From: Rotaria socialis
Lineage: Eukaryota; Rotifera; Eurotatoria; Philodinida; Philodinidae
Reading direction: 5' to 3'
NCBI GenBank assembly: GCA_905331475.1
Contig: CAJNYU010002561.1
Span: 62,001-126,000 of the forward strand
Length of the DNA stretch: 64,000 nucleotides
Notes under the pieces: model-generated
The model's database searches: none
What the model was told of the DNA's origin: nothing
Seen by the model: only the letters and a program-made list of their open reading frames with translations
Shown here: positions 36,501 to 51,500 of the stretch, one piece after another
Layout: each line of letters opens with the position of its first letter
Numbering within the stretch: the stretch's first letter is position 1
Translations under genes and position numbers: made by a program

Positions 36501-39500
36501 TTCTATTATCAATGGCGATCGGATGATAGGGAAGTTGATAATTTTGCAAAAAATTATCGTCCGAGAAACATTCCACAATGGTAGAGAATAAATTAAGGCG
36601 ATCGAAGAAATTATTGTTAATTTTGATCGTTGTCGGTCTATTTTGTTGGGCACCTTGAGCTGAGAGGTTTGCTAATTGATCGAATGCAAACTGTTTCATA
36701 GGTAAAGACCAGTGACATAATGATTGGTTTAAGTATTTGAACAAATAATTGATTTCATCTTTGCACGATTGTGTATCAGTTTTCAATGTTGATACAATCC
36801 ATTGTTGAAGATCAATCATCAATGTTGACTCATTCTCATTTTTATCGATGAAATATTTATGAATAGTTTCAATGATGTCAGGTAACAATTTAAAGAAATG
36901 CGATGTATCATAGCTCACATTGTTTTCATTGCCATGAGAATTCAAGAGATCTAACAAACGAGACACAAGTTCTTTTGGATGAGAAATTTTCTCATTTAGA
37001 AAGATGAGATAAGCCAAATTCATCAATTCCAATTCGCTCTTGATTTCGATGAGTTGAATTTGCCCGAGTATTTTGTCTGATGGATAGTATTTGGAAATGA
37101 AGACATAGCTTTGAATCCATGTTTCGCTATTTTCATTATCATTCAAACATATTTCTCTTAGACTCTTCCATAGAAGATCGAACATATGTCGAAGCAATTC
37201 TTCGCGTACTCTTGATCGATTGGATCCGTTTTTATTGAATAAATCAATTTGAAATGATTCTGTTGGATTAAGCCGATTGATTACTCGACAAGCTGAGTAT
37301 AATGATAAGACATCGTTTTGCACATATTCAAACATGGTAAAGGCATACGCAAGCAGAAAAATATTTTGATTTACACTTGATTGTAGCAATTGAAGATCGT
37401 CATCGTCGACGAGTTGTATCCATTTTGCAATGAAACCGATCACTTTTTCAGATTGAGCATGATCCGCAGGGAACTGTTTTTCTAAGACTAAACAGAACGT
37501 TCGAACTAAATCATTTAAATATGAATTGAGAACATGTTCAGTGATGGCGTCAGCTAATGTTGTATCCTTCAGAATAGATGTTACCAATTTAGATCGGAAT
37601 TGCTCTGCAGACAATATGCCTGTTTCGTTTAGTTCAGAATCAGTATTATCAACAGTAGTGACTCGTCGAGTTACATCATGGCGTTGATGAACAATTATGT
37701 CTTGTTCTAGGAAATAAATAAAGTTATTTTTTACATTATAGTAGGTTAGCCGAGAGCAATGAAAATAATTTCGTCGTCGGAAGTGATTACTAATAGAAAA
37801 GAGACATCGAATAGAAGTGAGCTTTTTAATTTAGAATCTGAAAAAATTCCGATGACGTTTCAGATTTCTCAGAATATTTTCGAAATTAGGTCATAGAAGT
37901 AAATAGTTGTGAGTTGCGTGTTCTAGTCTTTTGAAAAATGTGAAAACTCAGCGATTCAATGAAAGCATTTCGCTCATTCTAAATCAGAAAATGAGCTTTA
38001 TTTTGTGAAACACGATTGAGAATAAGTGTTGCAGTATACAGTGAGAAGCTTGCATCCATCCTCGAACTCCCGTAGGTTCTGATGACTGATAGATAGACAA
38101 CATGTATTTTCCACTGGAATTATTTTTAGTCCTGATTCTCCAATTCCAACACTAAGAGGAATGCTTTTCAGAATAGAACAATATGAGTAATATTATGATA
38201 AAGGCGCACTTGATTTGTACGTATAGTAGTAAAAATTGATGCACACTGGCGAGAGGGACCAAATGGTTTGTTTTTTTACTCATATAAATAAGAGTTCTTT
38301 AGAATATACAAACCTTTATTTTCATTTAGTTTACTAATATGCTTCAATTTGATGTCTTCAACGTGTGCTCGAACTCTCTGATGGAATAAATGATAAAGCG
38401 GCGTTTCGGCAATACAGGAATATTGTGTCACAATTTGAAATGTTCTATGGTCCAGCGGTGATGTCAAGACATTGACACTCTCATCTTCGGCAGTAAAAGA
38501 AGAATAATCGATTAATTTCAACAATGAATTGAAACCAGATTGATTTGTCGACAATTTCAATAATGCATCCAACCCATAATTATTAATAGTAACTTTTAAG
38601 ATATTTGAGACGAACCTTGTAAAGGAAGCTCGAGTGTAAGAATGAATAGACTCTATAAGACCTTCGAAACGTTTACCACAAATGATATCTTTCGAGATTC
38701 GATAAATCATTTCGTAGATTTTATGACGAGAATCTTTTTGCTTCGATAAATATTCATGATAAATATTGACAATATGTTTTTGTAATTGAGTTGATTGTTG
38801 CAGAATTTGTTTTAAACATTGAACACGTCTGGTAACACTCGTTCCACGTTGATAGAATTGATATGCACGTTTATCTTTAAATGTTTCTTGTGGTAATTCT
38901 TGAAGAAAAATTTGAATTTTTGAACAAAAATCCCATAGACAATCGTCAAAAGTAGTATTGAGATCGAGGAGGATATTGTCATATGTTTCTTCTTGTTGCT
39001 CGGTAGACGGTGATAATATTTGTAGCATTTTTTGTAGGTGAAGTGAGCTCCCTGATATATAACTATCAAAAAAATAAAAATTCCAATCGTTCAAAAAAAT
39101 TGAAGCAAAACAAAATTGATGATAAAGTTGCCGTGCAGGAGAATGAACAAGCATAAGAAAATATTTTGCTTGTTTTTGCATATCAGTATTGTACGTATAT
39201 TGAGTATGATCAATAAGTTGTCGAAGAAAAGGAATATGATGAGATTGTTGAGCATCAATGACAATGATGAGAATAGCTTTTTGTTCGTCGTGCCCAAAAG
39301 CATGAAATCCATCTTGTAGTTCCACAGAGTTTTCTATGGATGCCTAAAATAAATATTCAAGAAATGGATTAATTTTGTATTTTTATTCTAATCAAAGAGT
39401 ACGTTTTTGTCAGTATAGGAAACACGTGATTTATATAGATAGAACTTGATAAAAATGAATAGTTGAGCTCTTCGAAGGGTACTGTCTCGTCTCATTCTTA

Positions 39501-42500
39501 GACATGTGTGACACCAATGCATTTTAGTCTAGATTCCGATCGAATTCTGGTAAGCGCTTTTCGAACTGTTCCATGTGAAGTCACATGTGAATATATATGT
39601 GCGAGATTAAGCTGTTATTACACTGTAAAAAAAATCTGCAGAACAATAAACGGAAAAAAGGGTATGGTCACGTTGCACTTTCATAAACCCTTTTTTTTTA
39701 CAGTGTAGTCCTGATCCGGCTCATCTCTACTCATGATTTATATACTGGTTTATTTGTTAAACTTGCTCAAGGCGATGTGTACGATATTTCAAGCAAGTAA
39801 ATGATCGAAAGAACTAACAAAATAAATGCAATCCTCCTAGATTTATATATTAAATATTTCTTTATTCCAATGCAAACGTTAAAAAAACTAACTAGATTTA
39901 GAACATCAATTTTATCGGTGAGGTTTCCATCATAACAGTTAAAGTCATCATTATTGAAAAATTCCGATTTTGTTTGCTCATTGAGACCATCTAAATAAGA
40001 CGATGTTCGTGTAAATATCATCACTTTTTTTGTTATTTTAATGTTGGTCTCCGTTCGGGATTCATCCGTAGAATTTTTCAAGCGTTCACTATTATCAACA
40101 TCAATCAATGGTTGTGAAATTAATTCTCGAATAAAATTTTCAATATGGAAATGCTCTTGTTGTTGAAAATAATTTGTACAAAGAGATTGCGCTATGGTAT
40201 CTTCTAAAGTTGGTAATTTTAAAATGATCGATTCTGGAGAAACAAGTTGGATCAATTGCGAAAGAATTAATCGTACAAGACACTGCTGGAGGTCAGTCGG
40301 ATTTTTCTCAATGAATGATTTCGATTTAATAGTGAGCTGATTATAATGTTGGTTAGGATTCGATAAATAATATTGTTGGTTGTCATTGATTTTTATGAGT
40401 GGTAGAAGACACGAATATAATGTATTTTCATTTAAACCATAAAAATATTGTCGTCCAAAATGTTGAATGAAACTCTGTACCTTTTCTTCGACGTTTTTTA
40501 TAATTGTCTGTTCATTTTCAACAAGACGTTCTAGTTGTATTCGATAGAAATCATTGAAACTCAATGAGTACTTCTGAAAGAGACTTAGGAATGGTGATGG
40601 TATATTTATCACGTCTTTTCGTTTTACATGTATGATACATTGAAAATCTTCATGCACCGCAACATCAATAGTTTTAGGACCAATTGCTACTTTAGAAAAG
40701 ATCTTTCTTGTATCATCTGTAGCCATAATTGAAAAATTTTGATTAAATACATCATAAAGTGAACCATGAATGCGTTCCGTATTGACCATCAATATTGTTT
40801 TGCCTGTTTCCATACACAATTTGATATTTGAAAGAATTTCAGTATTTCTAAGTTCATTATTAATATCTTCTGCAAAGTCAGACATTCGAAAGACAGTCGT
40901 TCGTTTCGGATCCGAACTGAGAAGACAACTTTGAAAGAGAAGATGAACGGCACTTTCGTCTTCGGATTCGTCGATAATTAATTTGTAGCGACCATAAAGG
41001 CGACGACGACTCGATTCAAGTCCCATTGATTCACGCATAATCGTCGGTACATTTCGATAAATGATATTATCTTGTTCTCTAGATGCTAAGACAAATTTAT
41101 CACATTCTTTTTGAACAGCATCATAAAAAATTTGAACCAATTTTTTAAATTGTTCTTCAGTGATTCCATTGAAATTGTCTTCAAGTGCGCGTAATAAACT
41201 TATCGGTGTGATTCCATCAGTCGATACATTTTGATCTGTCGAGTTTTTTGTCAGTTCAAAGCGAAGCTCTCGTAGCATATAGATGAAATCTCTATCGTGA
41301 AAGATTTTTAGAATATCTGGACTCATGAGTACCTCACGATAACCTTGACAGAGGCCGTGCACAATACCACCTATATGACTATCAATCATTAGTTGTTCCG
41401 TTTTGATATCTAGACCAAGACAACCGTAGGCTAAGATTTTTTGATCGAATTCTGATGGACGTGATCGATAAACACAAATCATTCTGTTTGAATTAGCAGC
41501 ATCGAACGACTTATTAGCTACAGCTATGAATGACACTTTGCATTCATCCAAATAAGGATGTAATACTTTCAATATCATTTTCTTCTCGTCGGGTAATGAA
41601 GCTTCATCAAGAAAAACGACCTAAATGTGTAATATCAGCAAAATCGCCATATCTATTTCTTAAATCGAATAGACTTACACATCGTGTATTCATTCTATAC
41701 TGTTTATATTGTTGTTCACGTTGTATAGCTCTATCGAAAACATATGCAATATCTTCTGAACGGCTATATTTTGACCCAAGACAAAAGAATGGATCGATGG
41801 ACGGTAGACGTTTACAGAATTGTTTTGTAGATAACTGTGGACCTTGTAAATTTTGTAAGGCAATTTGAAAAGATAGAGTTTTCGATTGTCCTATAATGAT
41901 ATGTTTATTTGTTTGTTGAGTACTATTCAATGACAAAAGGTGACATACCTGGTGCACCAATGATGCAAAGAGGTGTCCGAGTGACTACACTGACTACAAT
42001 CGCAAAAAGATGTTCACGGACCTAGAATTGAGGGTAGTGAAGGAAGAATTTAACAAAAAGAAATATAACTATACAGCTTGATTTATTGCAACACCGTGTG
42101 GAATAACAAAATTATCAGCATTGACAAATTTTTCAAGTTCAAATTGAACGATTTCGAGAAAATCAGGAATGATATCGGAAAGTAAATTTCCTAATTCTTC
42201 ACGTGTTGGTGTATGCTGATCATTACGTTGTCGATTATCTTCCTCTGTAGGAAGTCGAAAATAGTAGGTCAATGCTATTGATAATGTGATACATCGAATC
42301 GGATTGGGCTGATAGCTTGCATCAGTTTCGTCATCATATCTCATTTTCCAGAAAAATTCAATAAGATTGAAACATCTTTGTATTTCTCGTTGTGATACCG
42401 TATTTTTTCCTAGAAAAATAATTGAAAAAATAATATTGATTTATTTCAACAGATTTTTTTCTTGTTACCAAGACGTGTTTCACAAAATTCCTGTGCAGCC

Positions 42501-45500
42501 AAAATCAATTGGCAGAGTATATCTTGCGCAAAGTGCTCTAAGGGCATTTGAGCTTCGAGATTGTTTGATGAACGAACATCAAACGTCGAAATTTTTTTCT
42601 TGATATAACCGCCCAATGTTTTTGACTCCAATATACCATAGGACACTATCAAGCCTTCAAGCGCCTGCGGTAGTTGATGTACGATATAATCCAAACGATG
42701 GACACAATTGTCAGTGCTCGCTGGTGTCGATGATGGATTGATAGCAGCAGTAAAAAATATATTTTCTGGTAGATTCTTTCCATGTAATGTTCGATCCATG
42801 AACATTTCTTTGAATAGGCCGAGACATGATGATGTATTAATTTCATCAAAGAAGACAATTAGTTCGATACCATGTAATTCTCTAGCAAGCTGAATAATAG
42901 GTGACATGAATTCTTCGAGCTGCTCTTCGGTTACGCCTGGATGAAGTAAAAGACGATAGAACACTGGTTTCACTTGAGTATAACACAAATATTCATTGAA
43001 CATTCGAATCGAAATTTGAACTGATGACGAATGTGGTTCATTCAACAGATGCTTTAGAGAAGAACTTATTTCGATCAATGGTAAAGTTGACAACTGGGAT
43101 GTTATATAAATGTGCAACGCAAGAATAAGTTTTTCCGTAATGTTCATTTGATTTTCACTTGATGTTGTGATGATTGTTTTCCAAATATATTGTAAAATGT
43201 TGTTGTCATATTTACAAGTATATAATGCACGTTTGATCGTGTATAAAAAATCAATATCAATGAGATCAATCAATCGACGTTGAGGCACGACCTGCAACAA
43301 TGAAGCTTGTGGCATTATATGAATTTCTTGGTTATCTTCATTTGCATTGATATGGGTTGGATCGGTATTCTCAAGCTGAATCTGCGTAGACTCATGGAAA
43401 GTATGTTCATCGTCACCTTCATTATTTTTATTTTCGATTTCAATTCCCGGTTCGTCATCCAAGTTTAACGAATGTGCTGCAGTTGCGTTTGTCTCCTGAT
43501 CATCGTTTAATTTTTGTTTCATCCGACGAAGAATTGTGCCCAATAAATTTGGTTCATTGTCAAGAATAGCGATAATAACATTGCGTAGCAACCATATACT
43601 TGTACGTTCACGAATACGTGGAGATACATTATCTTCAAGTGAACTATTTATAATATTTGCATTCAATAGTGATGAATAAAACAAAAGAAGAAATGTCTTT
43701 CCAACACCTGTTTCACCTTCAATAATCAATGGCAGTTTTGTCAGTTTTCGTTCGTGTATGTGAAACAACTTGTAAGCAAAACTTTCGGTCAAAATAAATT
43801 TTGTATCCTTCATTATTTTCTCAAATGTTTCATATTTAATATTAATCAGCCAAGATAAGCATACGACTAAATAATTCCTATTGCGATATTCTTTATTTAG
43901 TCTGGGCTCATTATAATTGAACAACTGTTTCAATCCATCAGACACATTATTCCAATCATCGTACAGTAACTGTAATGAAAAATTCGGATCATAAACTAGA
44001 TATGTACGAGGATAATTATCATGACGAAAGTCAATTTGAGCAAGATGTTTGGCTTCGTGTATCATTTGTTTCATGGCTATCGAACCAAGATTTTGAATTA
44101 ACATATTGAAACGATAAAAGTAGCCAGTAAAAAATCGAATTCGTCGATATAAAAATTTGACAAAAGATATTTCATATATTTTATTTCTTGGTAACTCTGC
44201 TATATATTTATCCATACAATCATAAATATGGTGACGACATTCATCTAATTCTGATAATTTGTCGAATTCAACAGGTCTCTCAATTTCCTCACACCCTATT
44301 AATAGACGATCGATTGTTCCATTTTCATAAGCTTTCAAAAAGCGCGCAACTAATTCTTCCTCTTCACCGATAAATAGTTGATAGTTCTCACGAGTAACTC
44401 CACCGACTGAGTTCGATGCTATGATCGACATTAATGGTAAAATGTTATCAAAATTTTGTTTGATATTCATTGAATTTTTATTCCTATCAGGAATTTCTAT
44501 GATGAATTTCCATGACTTCGTGTTCGATAACGAAAAGGTGAGACCACTATCGACATCAGTAAGTGAGCCACAGACAAACAATGAAAAAAACGCTCGATTC
44601 AATTCTTCAAATGGCGCATGAATCGAAATATTGAAATAAACAGTTGGTTGGTCATTTGTCGTTCTTGAATCATACAATAGCAACGAGCTGACTAATGATG
44701 ATACATTTAATCTATCATTAACACTAAAAGTTATCGTATCATCATTTTTGTAGTTCCTGTTGATGTGATGAGTTTTTCCTATAAATTAAAGATATTATTT
44801 GAGACACCAATTCATACTCGATAGTATCTCACTCACCAATTCCTGCTGTTCCACATATAATTTCAAATTGGGGTTGGACACTGCTACTATTCTGCTGACA
44901 GAGTGTAAGAAAATGTGTGAAAGTTTGATGTGGATCTCGATGCTTAAAATCAAGTTCAAATGGTCTTAGATTTTTTCTATTCATGATTGATCCGCGTGCA
45001 ACATAATAGATAACTCCATGAGGCTCTTGTAATCTTGTTAATGAGTCTTGTTCATTCAATAAAAGTTCGCGAAGTCGATGATGCATTTTGTCGATATCCA
45101 TAACAACAAACGTTGAGTCTTGGAATGTTCGTACACGAGAGAAGAATAGATGAATATCTTCTTCAGTTGTTGTCGAACACCATAATATTTGATGAAAGGA
45201 TGGCAATTGACTTTGAAAGGTATTTAATAGAATACAACATGTGTCCATGTCAAGATCGAGCTTTAATGATGTCTCCTCCATTGCAGGCAATGCAACGAGA
45301 TATCGTTGATTCTCATTTTCCGTGCTATCATGCCGATAGAGTTCTTCTTTGTTGTCAATAAAAGCCTGTATAAAACTACATAGTTGTTGCAGACACATTT
45401 CCGCGCTTGCATCTTTGCCGATCTTGTACCGCGCATAAATATGAGAGACAGTGTCTTGCGACAACCTAGAATTACTTATTCTCAAAGAATGTAAATAGTG

Positions 45501-48500
45501 TGATAATAACTGTAACGTTAATTTGAGTTCGTTGGTATTTTGATTGTTGATATCTATTGATGAGTACAATTCGCTGAGAAAATGGCATTTAATTAGATTT
45601 TCAGTTGAAAGTAGAATGATCATGATCATGATTTGCCTATTGGAGAATAATTTAAGCGTCGAGTTTTCTTCTCTAAATCGACTCAAATTGCCTAACCAAA
45701 TCGCATAATTTGTTTCTAATGTACGATAGGTCAGTTGTAAATGATCTGTTTGAACTCGAATCGCTTCTTGTAATTGTTGATCTGTTATATTTTGATTGTC
45801 TCGTATTTTGGATAATAGCGAACTGATTTTGCCTTCGAAAATATAAAGATAATTATGAGCGAGGATTTTGATACGCTGGATTCTTAGTTGACCTGACTTT
45901 ATTCTGTAGACAAGAGTCACTTAAACGAGCTTTCTCTACTAGAGAAGACTTTCGATATAATTTTATTGGCACGGTTTGATTGCTTATAGAGAGAGAGAGA
46001 GGCTCAAAGCTCCGGTGGGAAAAGGACTCTAGCTTTCTTAGCCATATCTCTCGGCTATGCTATTTACGAATGTCTTCAAATTTATCTATTGATAAGAAAC
46101 CCATCCAATAATACGCATAATAAGATCGAGAAGTATCTTAAATGTATATACTTGCTGTCTGCCAGTCGTGAAAAAGCTAAATATCATCATTGCAGATAGC
46201 AGTATAGCAATGGCAAGAGAAATGAAAAAAACGGATTGATTCTCTATGGACAAGTGAAATGATCATCAATCGTAAAATTTTAAAACTACTTTTGAAATGC
46301 TTTTTCTATTGAGTTTTGGCCTCCGATAGGGCTATGGGAACCATACATTAGTTTTCTATGGATTTATGGAACGATCGCCTTAATCACTTTTGCTCATTCT
46401 ATTCAAATGTGGTAAATACTTTTCTGGTTCTACGATTTTGGCTATTTGACATCGAATATCTCGGGAGCACATCTGCCGAAAAGTATTTGATTTTGCTGAA
46501 TTCAATGAAATGTCTATAATTTTCATAATTTGAAAATTTTTGATATCGTACTTAAAACAGTCGACAATGTCAAAAACCTGATTGCAAGGGTTGAATACCG
46601 CTCTGATATGAAAATTATAGACATTCCACTGGATTCAGCAACACCAAATATTTTTCGACAGACTCCTCGCAAGATATTCGACGTCAAATCGTCTAAATCC
46701 TAGTACCAGAAAAATGTTTATCACATTTGCATAGATTGATAATGAGTGGCCAAGATCGTCATCGCATAGATCCATAGAAACCTAATGTGTACTTCCAATA
46801 GTTCGATCGGAGGCCAATACTTCACAGAAAAAGCATTTCAAAAGTAATTTCAATATTTGAGGGCAGACAATCATCTCGCTTGCTCATTGAGAATCAATCG
46901 ACTTTTTTCTTATCTTTACATTGCTGCACTGCTCTGTGAAATGGTCAAAGCCAACAAGTTGTTAGTTTCATTTATTGATGAATTATACGAATTTTAGCTA
47001 TGATGGTAGAAAAGTTTACAAAATCTTCTTTTCCTTTTCAAACTGTTAGTAGGCTGTAGTAACCTACTTTCACTTAAATAGAAATATAAACGCATGCGAA
47101 AGAAAACAATGTCGCCCCACTACCGGCTAATCTTACCAAAGATAGATTGACCCTTCTCAAAATATCAACTCTGCTCCAAAAATGTTCGACTATTTGTCAA
47201 GCTTCAAAAGTAAGTGTCTCTTCTCCCCTCTCTGCATTGTTTCCATCCTCCTTCCTGATAGTTAAACTCAAAATATGTTCATACTTGTCCTATCGTGAAT
47301 TTCGTATTGCTTATCCCTGAGCTGGCAATCTGGATGACCGGCAATTTCTAGTTTGACAAACATCGAATATATTTTCTCAACAATCTCCAATAATCGAAGT
47401 TGTTCACTCAGTAAAACTTTCTTGTGAGACATATTCGATGGCAGGTCGACGTTGCAAAATGTAAGTTGACGTTTATGATCGTTGATATCAGCCATAGACA
47501 AAACAAATTTGGTTCTTTTCAGATCTTGCGGTCTATCTTCTTGCTCGACTTCTGCATCGAGATTGTCAGTATCTGTCGATGCTCTCATTTTAACAATCGA
47601 ATATTCGATTTGAAAATAGGATGGCTTATTTATCAAACGTCCTAGCCGTATAGTAATGATGCCTGTTTTATATATGTGTTCCATTGTGACGAGAGCATTG
47701 TCCAATGTCGATGTCTCTTCTGTTGATAGCCACATATTAACAGTTTGTATATTTTCATTTATTACTATAACATAATATAGAATGACTGAATCAATTATTT
47801 GTTTTAGACAAATTTAACTTATTTGAAAAATTCTTACTGCGTTTATCAGCAGTCAAAGTGATAATAAATAGTTCACATTTTAGAAAAGCATCTTACCTCT
47901 CATATGCTTCAGTGAGCTTTCTTCAACGCTGCGTAGTTGCGAAAGACGACTAACAAATTCTTTCAAGATTTTTGCTTTAGTAATAAATGGTTCGCATAAT
48001 ACATAAGTAATTATTAACGAATTAAGAATCATACTATTTCGTTCTTGGAATTGAAATTGCGTGGTCAAATTATCTCGTAATTCTTGAAATTTATGTCGTC
48101 CTTGAGGCGAATATAAATCAGATTTTTCCATCATCTTAACCACAGCTGAACATTCTACTGATATCTTAATCAAATGTAAATGTTCGCCTCCGAGTGTTGT
48201 AAATTGTTCCAGAAGAATTTTGTAAACTTGACTTATTTCGCTAAGAGATATATTTTCGTTGCTACTCAATCGTTTAAGATGATCAATTGACTCATCTTCA
48301 TGATCCATGGGAATAATATCAAATTGTCGAATACAATCAACGATACTATTGATGTGACAATAATATTGGTAGATTTTCAGCCATTTGCATACTTGTTCAA
48401 TGTCATTTTGATCGGGACCATCGACCACTGTTACTCTGCTTGCTCTTGATGTTCCTTGAGTTGTTGAACGATTTGTGAAAAGTCTTTGGACTTCTTCCCG

Positions 48501-51500
48501 GACATTAATGTTCTTGTCATAAAAAACAGTTTTAAGACTGACCATATCACTGAGTTTTATCTTGCCATTTAAGAGACTGTCAATGAACTGAAATACTTGA
48601 TCAAGTGTATCATTCAATTGGGTTTCTCGAATTGGTTGTGTTGCAAGTGCAAAGTATCGTTGATACAATATATTGAAGATACCTTGGAATAGATGACATA
48701 TCGCTAAGCTAGTGGATTTAATTTGAAACCATATCGTACGCGGACTTGTTACATTTTGGTTGTTGATGGTGATTATAAACCGACCACCTCGTTGTGTTTC
48801 GAATTCACCATGTAAAACATGTTTATGAATGGAAGTATTCTCTTTTGAAAAAATTAATTCGGCACATGCGGTTACGTCATGTTGGCGATATTCGATGTGG
48901 ACATTACACGGATACTTCTCACTAGTGAGAAACCATTGGATTTTTTGACGATCGCTTATTGGAAATATTTTCTCAGCTGATGATAGACTGTTGACAGTGA
49001 ATGTGTTCTTAGACTGAGAGCGTTTCATTTCACGAATGAAATTGGATGACTCTTTCTGATTATCAGTTCCTTCGTGAACGATAATTTGAATCGAATTCGA
49101 ACAATTGAATAGATAGCAGATTCGACGAAGATGATTGCCGAACGGCTTGAGGAGTCGTAATGCATTTTCTAGAACTCTTTTTGTCTGAATGCAGTCTACG
49201 GTGTCATCATCTCTAATAGTATTGATGTCATTAAATATATCTGCAGCCGCGACGACGTTGCACGTTTTGAGCCACTCAACAATATAATGAAAAATATTGA
49301 AAAATCTATGAAACCACGTGAGCCATTCGTTAACTTGTCGAATGAATCGATCAAAGAATGGCTCTATTGGATTGATTACTGACATGTCAATATCTTTTGG
49401 TTTTGCTATGCCCACAATCGTATCGATGTTTAATATTGTAGTCGGAAATTTGTATTGTTCCCGATTTGACAATTTTGATATTTTGTCCAAGTCCATGAAA
49501 CGAAGAAAATACCGAATAATCGATGGACTTAAAAGAGCACGATAATTTGCGCATGTACCTGCAACAAGAAAGAACAATTTTCAGGTCTGAAAACAACTAT
49601 GAAAGTTCAAATATCTCTATGTTTTCAACAACGATATCCTATATTTGCAAGTAGCACTATATTTAGTTCGTGGTAGTTGCTGAAAAGACATCTTTATTGT
49701 CAGTGCATCGGAAAAAGAATTCCTAATCCGAACAAAATACCAATGAAAGTTGAGAAGAAGTACATTTTTATTGATTTTTTGGACGCGACTGATGTCCGCG
49801 GTCTGACTTTGAGTATGAATGAAGAGTTTTTCTCCATTCACACTCACATTTTGTCAAAGACTAAAATTCAAATTTTGAATCATCTGTCGCAATGAATCGT
49901 TCTGCATCTGTTGTTTCCGATACAGAATGCATTCAGAAATGAATAATTTCTCTCGTTGAGTCTTTTCGGTGCTCAAGAACCAAAACACATGATTTCATTT
50001 TCCCTCGGCTGAAATCCACACATATTACTGCACATTTAGAGAAAATAATCTAAAACATGCTCAACTGTTCTAATGGAAACCGTTGCTTTTAAAGCTAATC
50101 ACCTTGAATAAATGCCATTTTAGTTGAAAAATACAATAAAAATCACTCTCGGAAGTTCTGAAGTTGAAGAAAAACGTTTTTCTGATCAAAAATATCCTAT
50201 TGAATATTTTGTTTTTAACCATAAAAAGAACTTTCGACATCTGAGTTCCTTTCATCTTAGATTGTAGCATGTGTTTCTTAATGCCTTGAACTCCAATAAA
50301 CACGCGAAATGTTAGAAGCAACGTGTGTTGACTAAAATTACCTTTTAGTAAGAAAATGTCTTCGATGAATTGCTTTCCATTCTCGATGATTTCGTCCATT
50401 TCTTTCTTGCCGGCCGAAGACAAATCTTGTTGGTGGATATGGAGAATGCAATCGAAGATCTTTTCGACATTTGGAAGTAAGAATACATTTTTCTTATATT
50501 TCACAATGATAGTATGGAATACATTGGTAACAAAGATAATTGTCAAAATATTGTTGGCATCGAGATGTACATTCTGCAACCATTTGTCAATACTCGCAAG
50601 TATATGATTTATATTATCTGAACTCGATTTCAAGAGTGCCAAATATGTTATTTTTGACCAAACGTACTTCGTAAAACGGTTGTTTAGATGAGAGTTGCAT
50701 AGGTCATGGTAGACTTTCGAAGTTAATTGTTCCGACCATTCTGTAGAAATATTTAAAGTATAGTCACTTAGCCATTCATCTCGAATCACCAGAGCAGGAT
50801 CAATAGTTTCTGGCAGATTTTGATCAAAATCAATCAATTTTTCAAAGAGAAGTTTCATTTTTTTGATTTTATTATGTGATTGAGTACCAGTTTTAAACAC
50901 CAATCGTTCGATAATGAGTACATAAGGAGGTTGCTGAAGATTGGGCGCCACTGATAGACTAAGAGCTAACCGAAAAAATTCTTTTAGTCTTTGTTCTGGC
51001 AATAAATAATAGCCTTTATTGTAGCGGTGTTTCTCAATAAAGACAGATATTATTCCTTCTAATACTTTTACGTAACTTGCACGGTGCACATGTGTGATGG
51101 TTGCTAATATATTTTGGGCAGATTCAATGTCTTGATAAAATTTGTCAATATTTGCCGTTGGAAAACGCCTGGTCAAATTTAAAATTAGATGACTTTGAAC
51201 CATTTCACTGAGATCACTGTTTTCAAATAAATACAGAAACATCTTCCAAGCTTCGTCCCCATCATATTTCCAAATAGAATAAGCTTGAAAATATTTGCCG
51301 AATAAGGTTTCTCTGGACTTCAAAGCCCGCAATAAATCACCGACATGATGGAAGTAATAATATTGATTTCGGATACGCGAAGTAAATATGTCCAAAAACT
51401 GTTCATAGAACAATTCAGGCGATAGACTTAAACTTTGTACAAGATTAAATAAAGTACTGAACGGCGAGTAATTAGCATCCAATAATGGATACTTTATCGT

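Noticed and set aside
49617..49895. Open frames inside the 783-nt intron of the RNF213-like gene
   Set aside because: The flanking exons already join in phase without them, and the frames have no acceptor/donor pair or domain.
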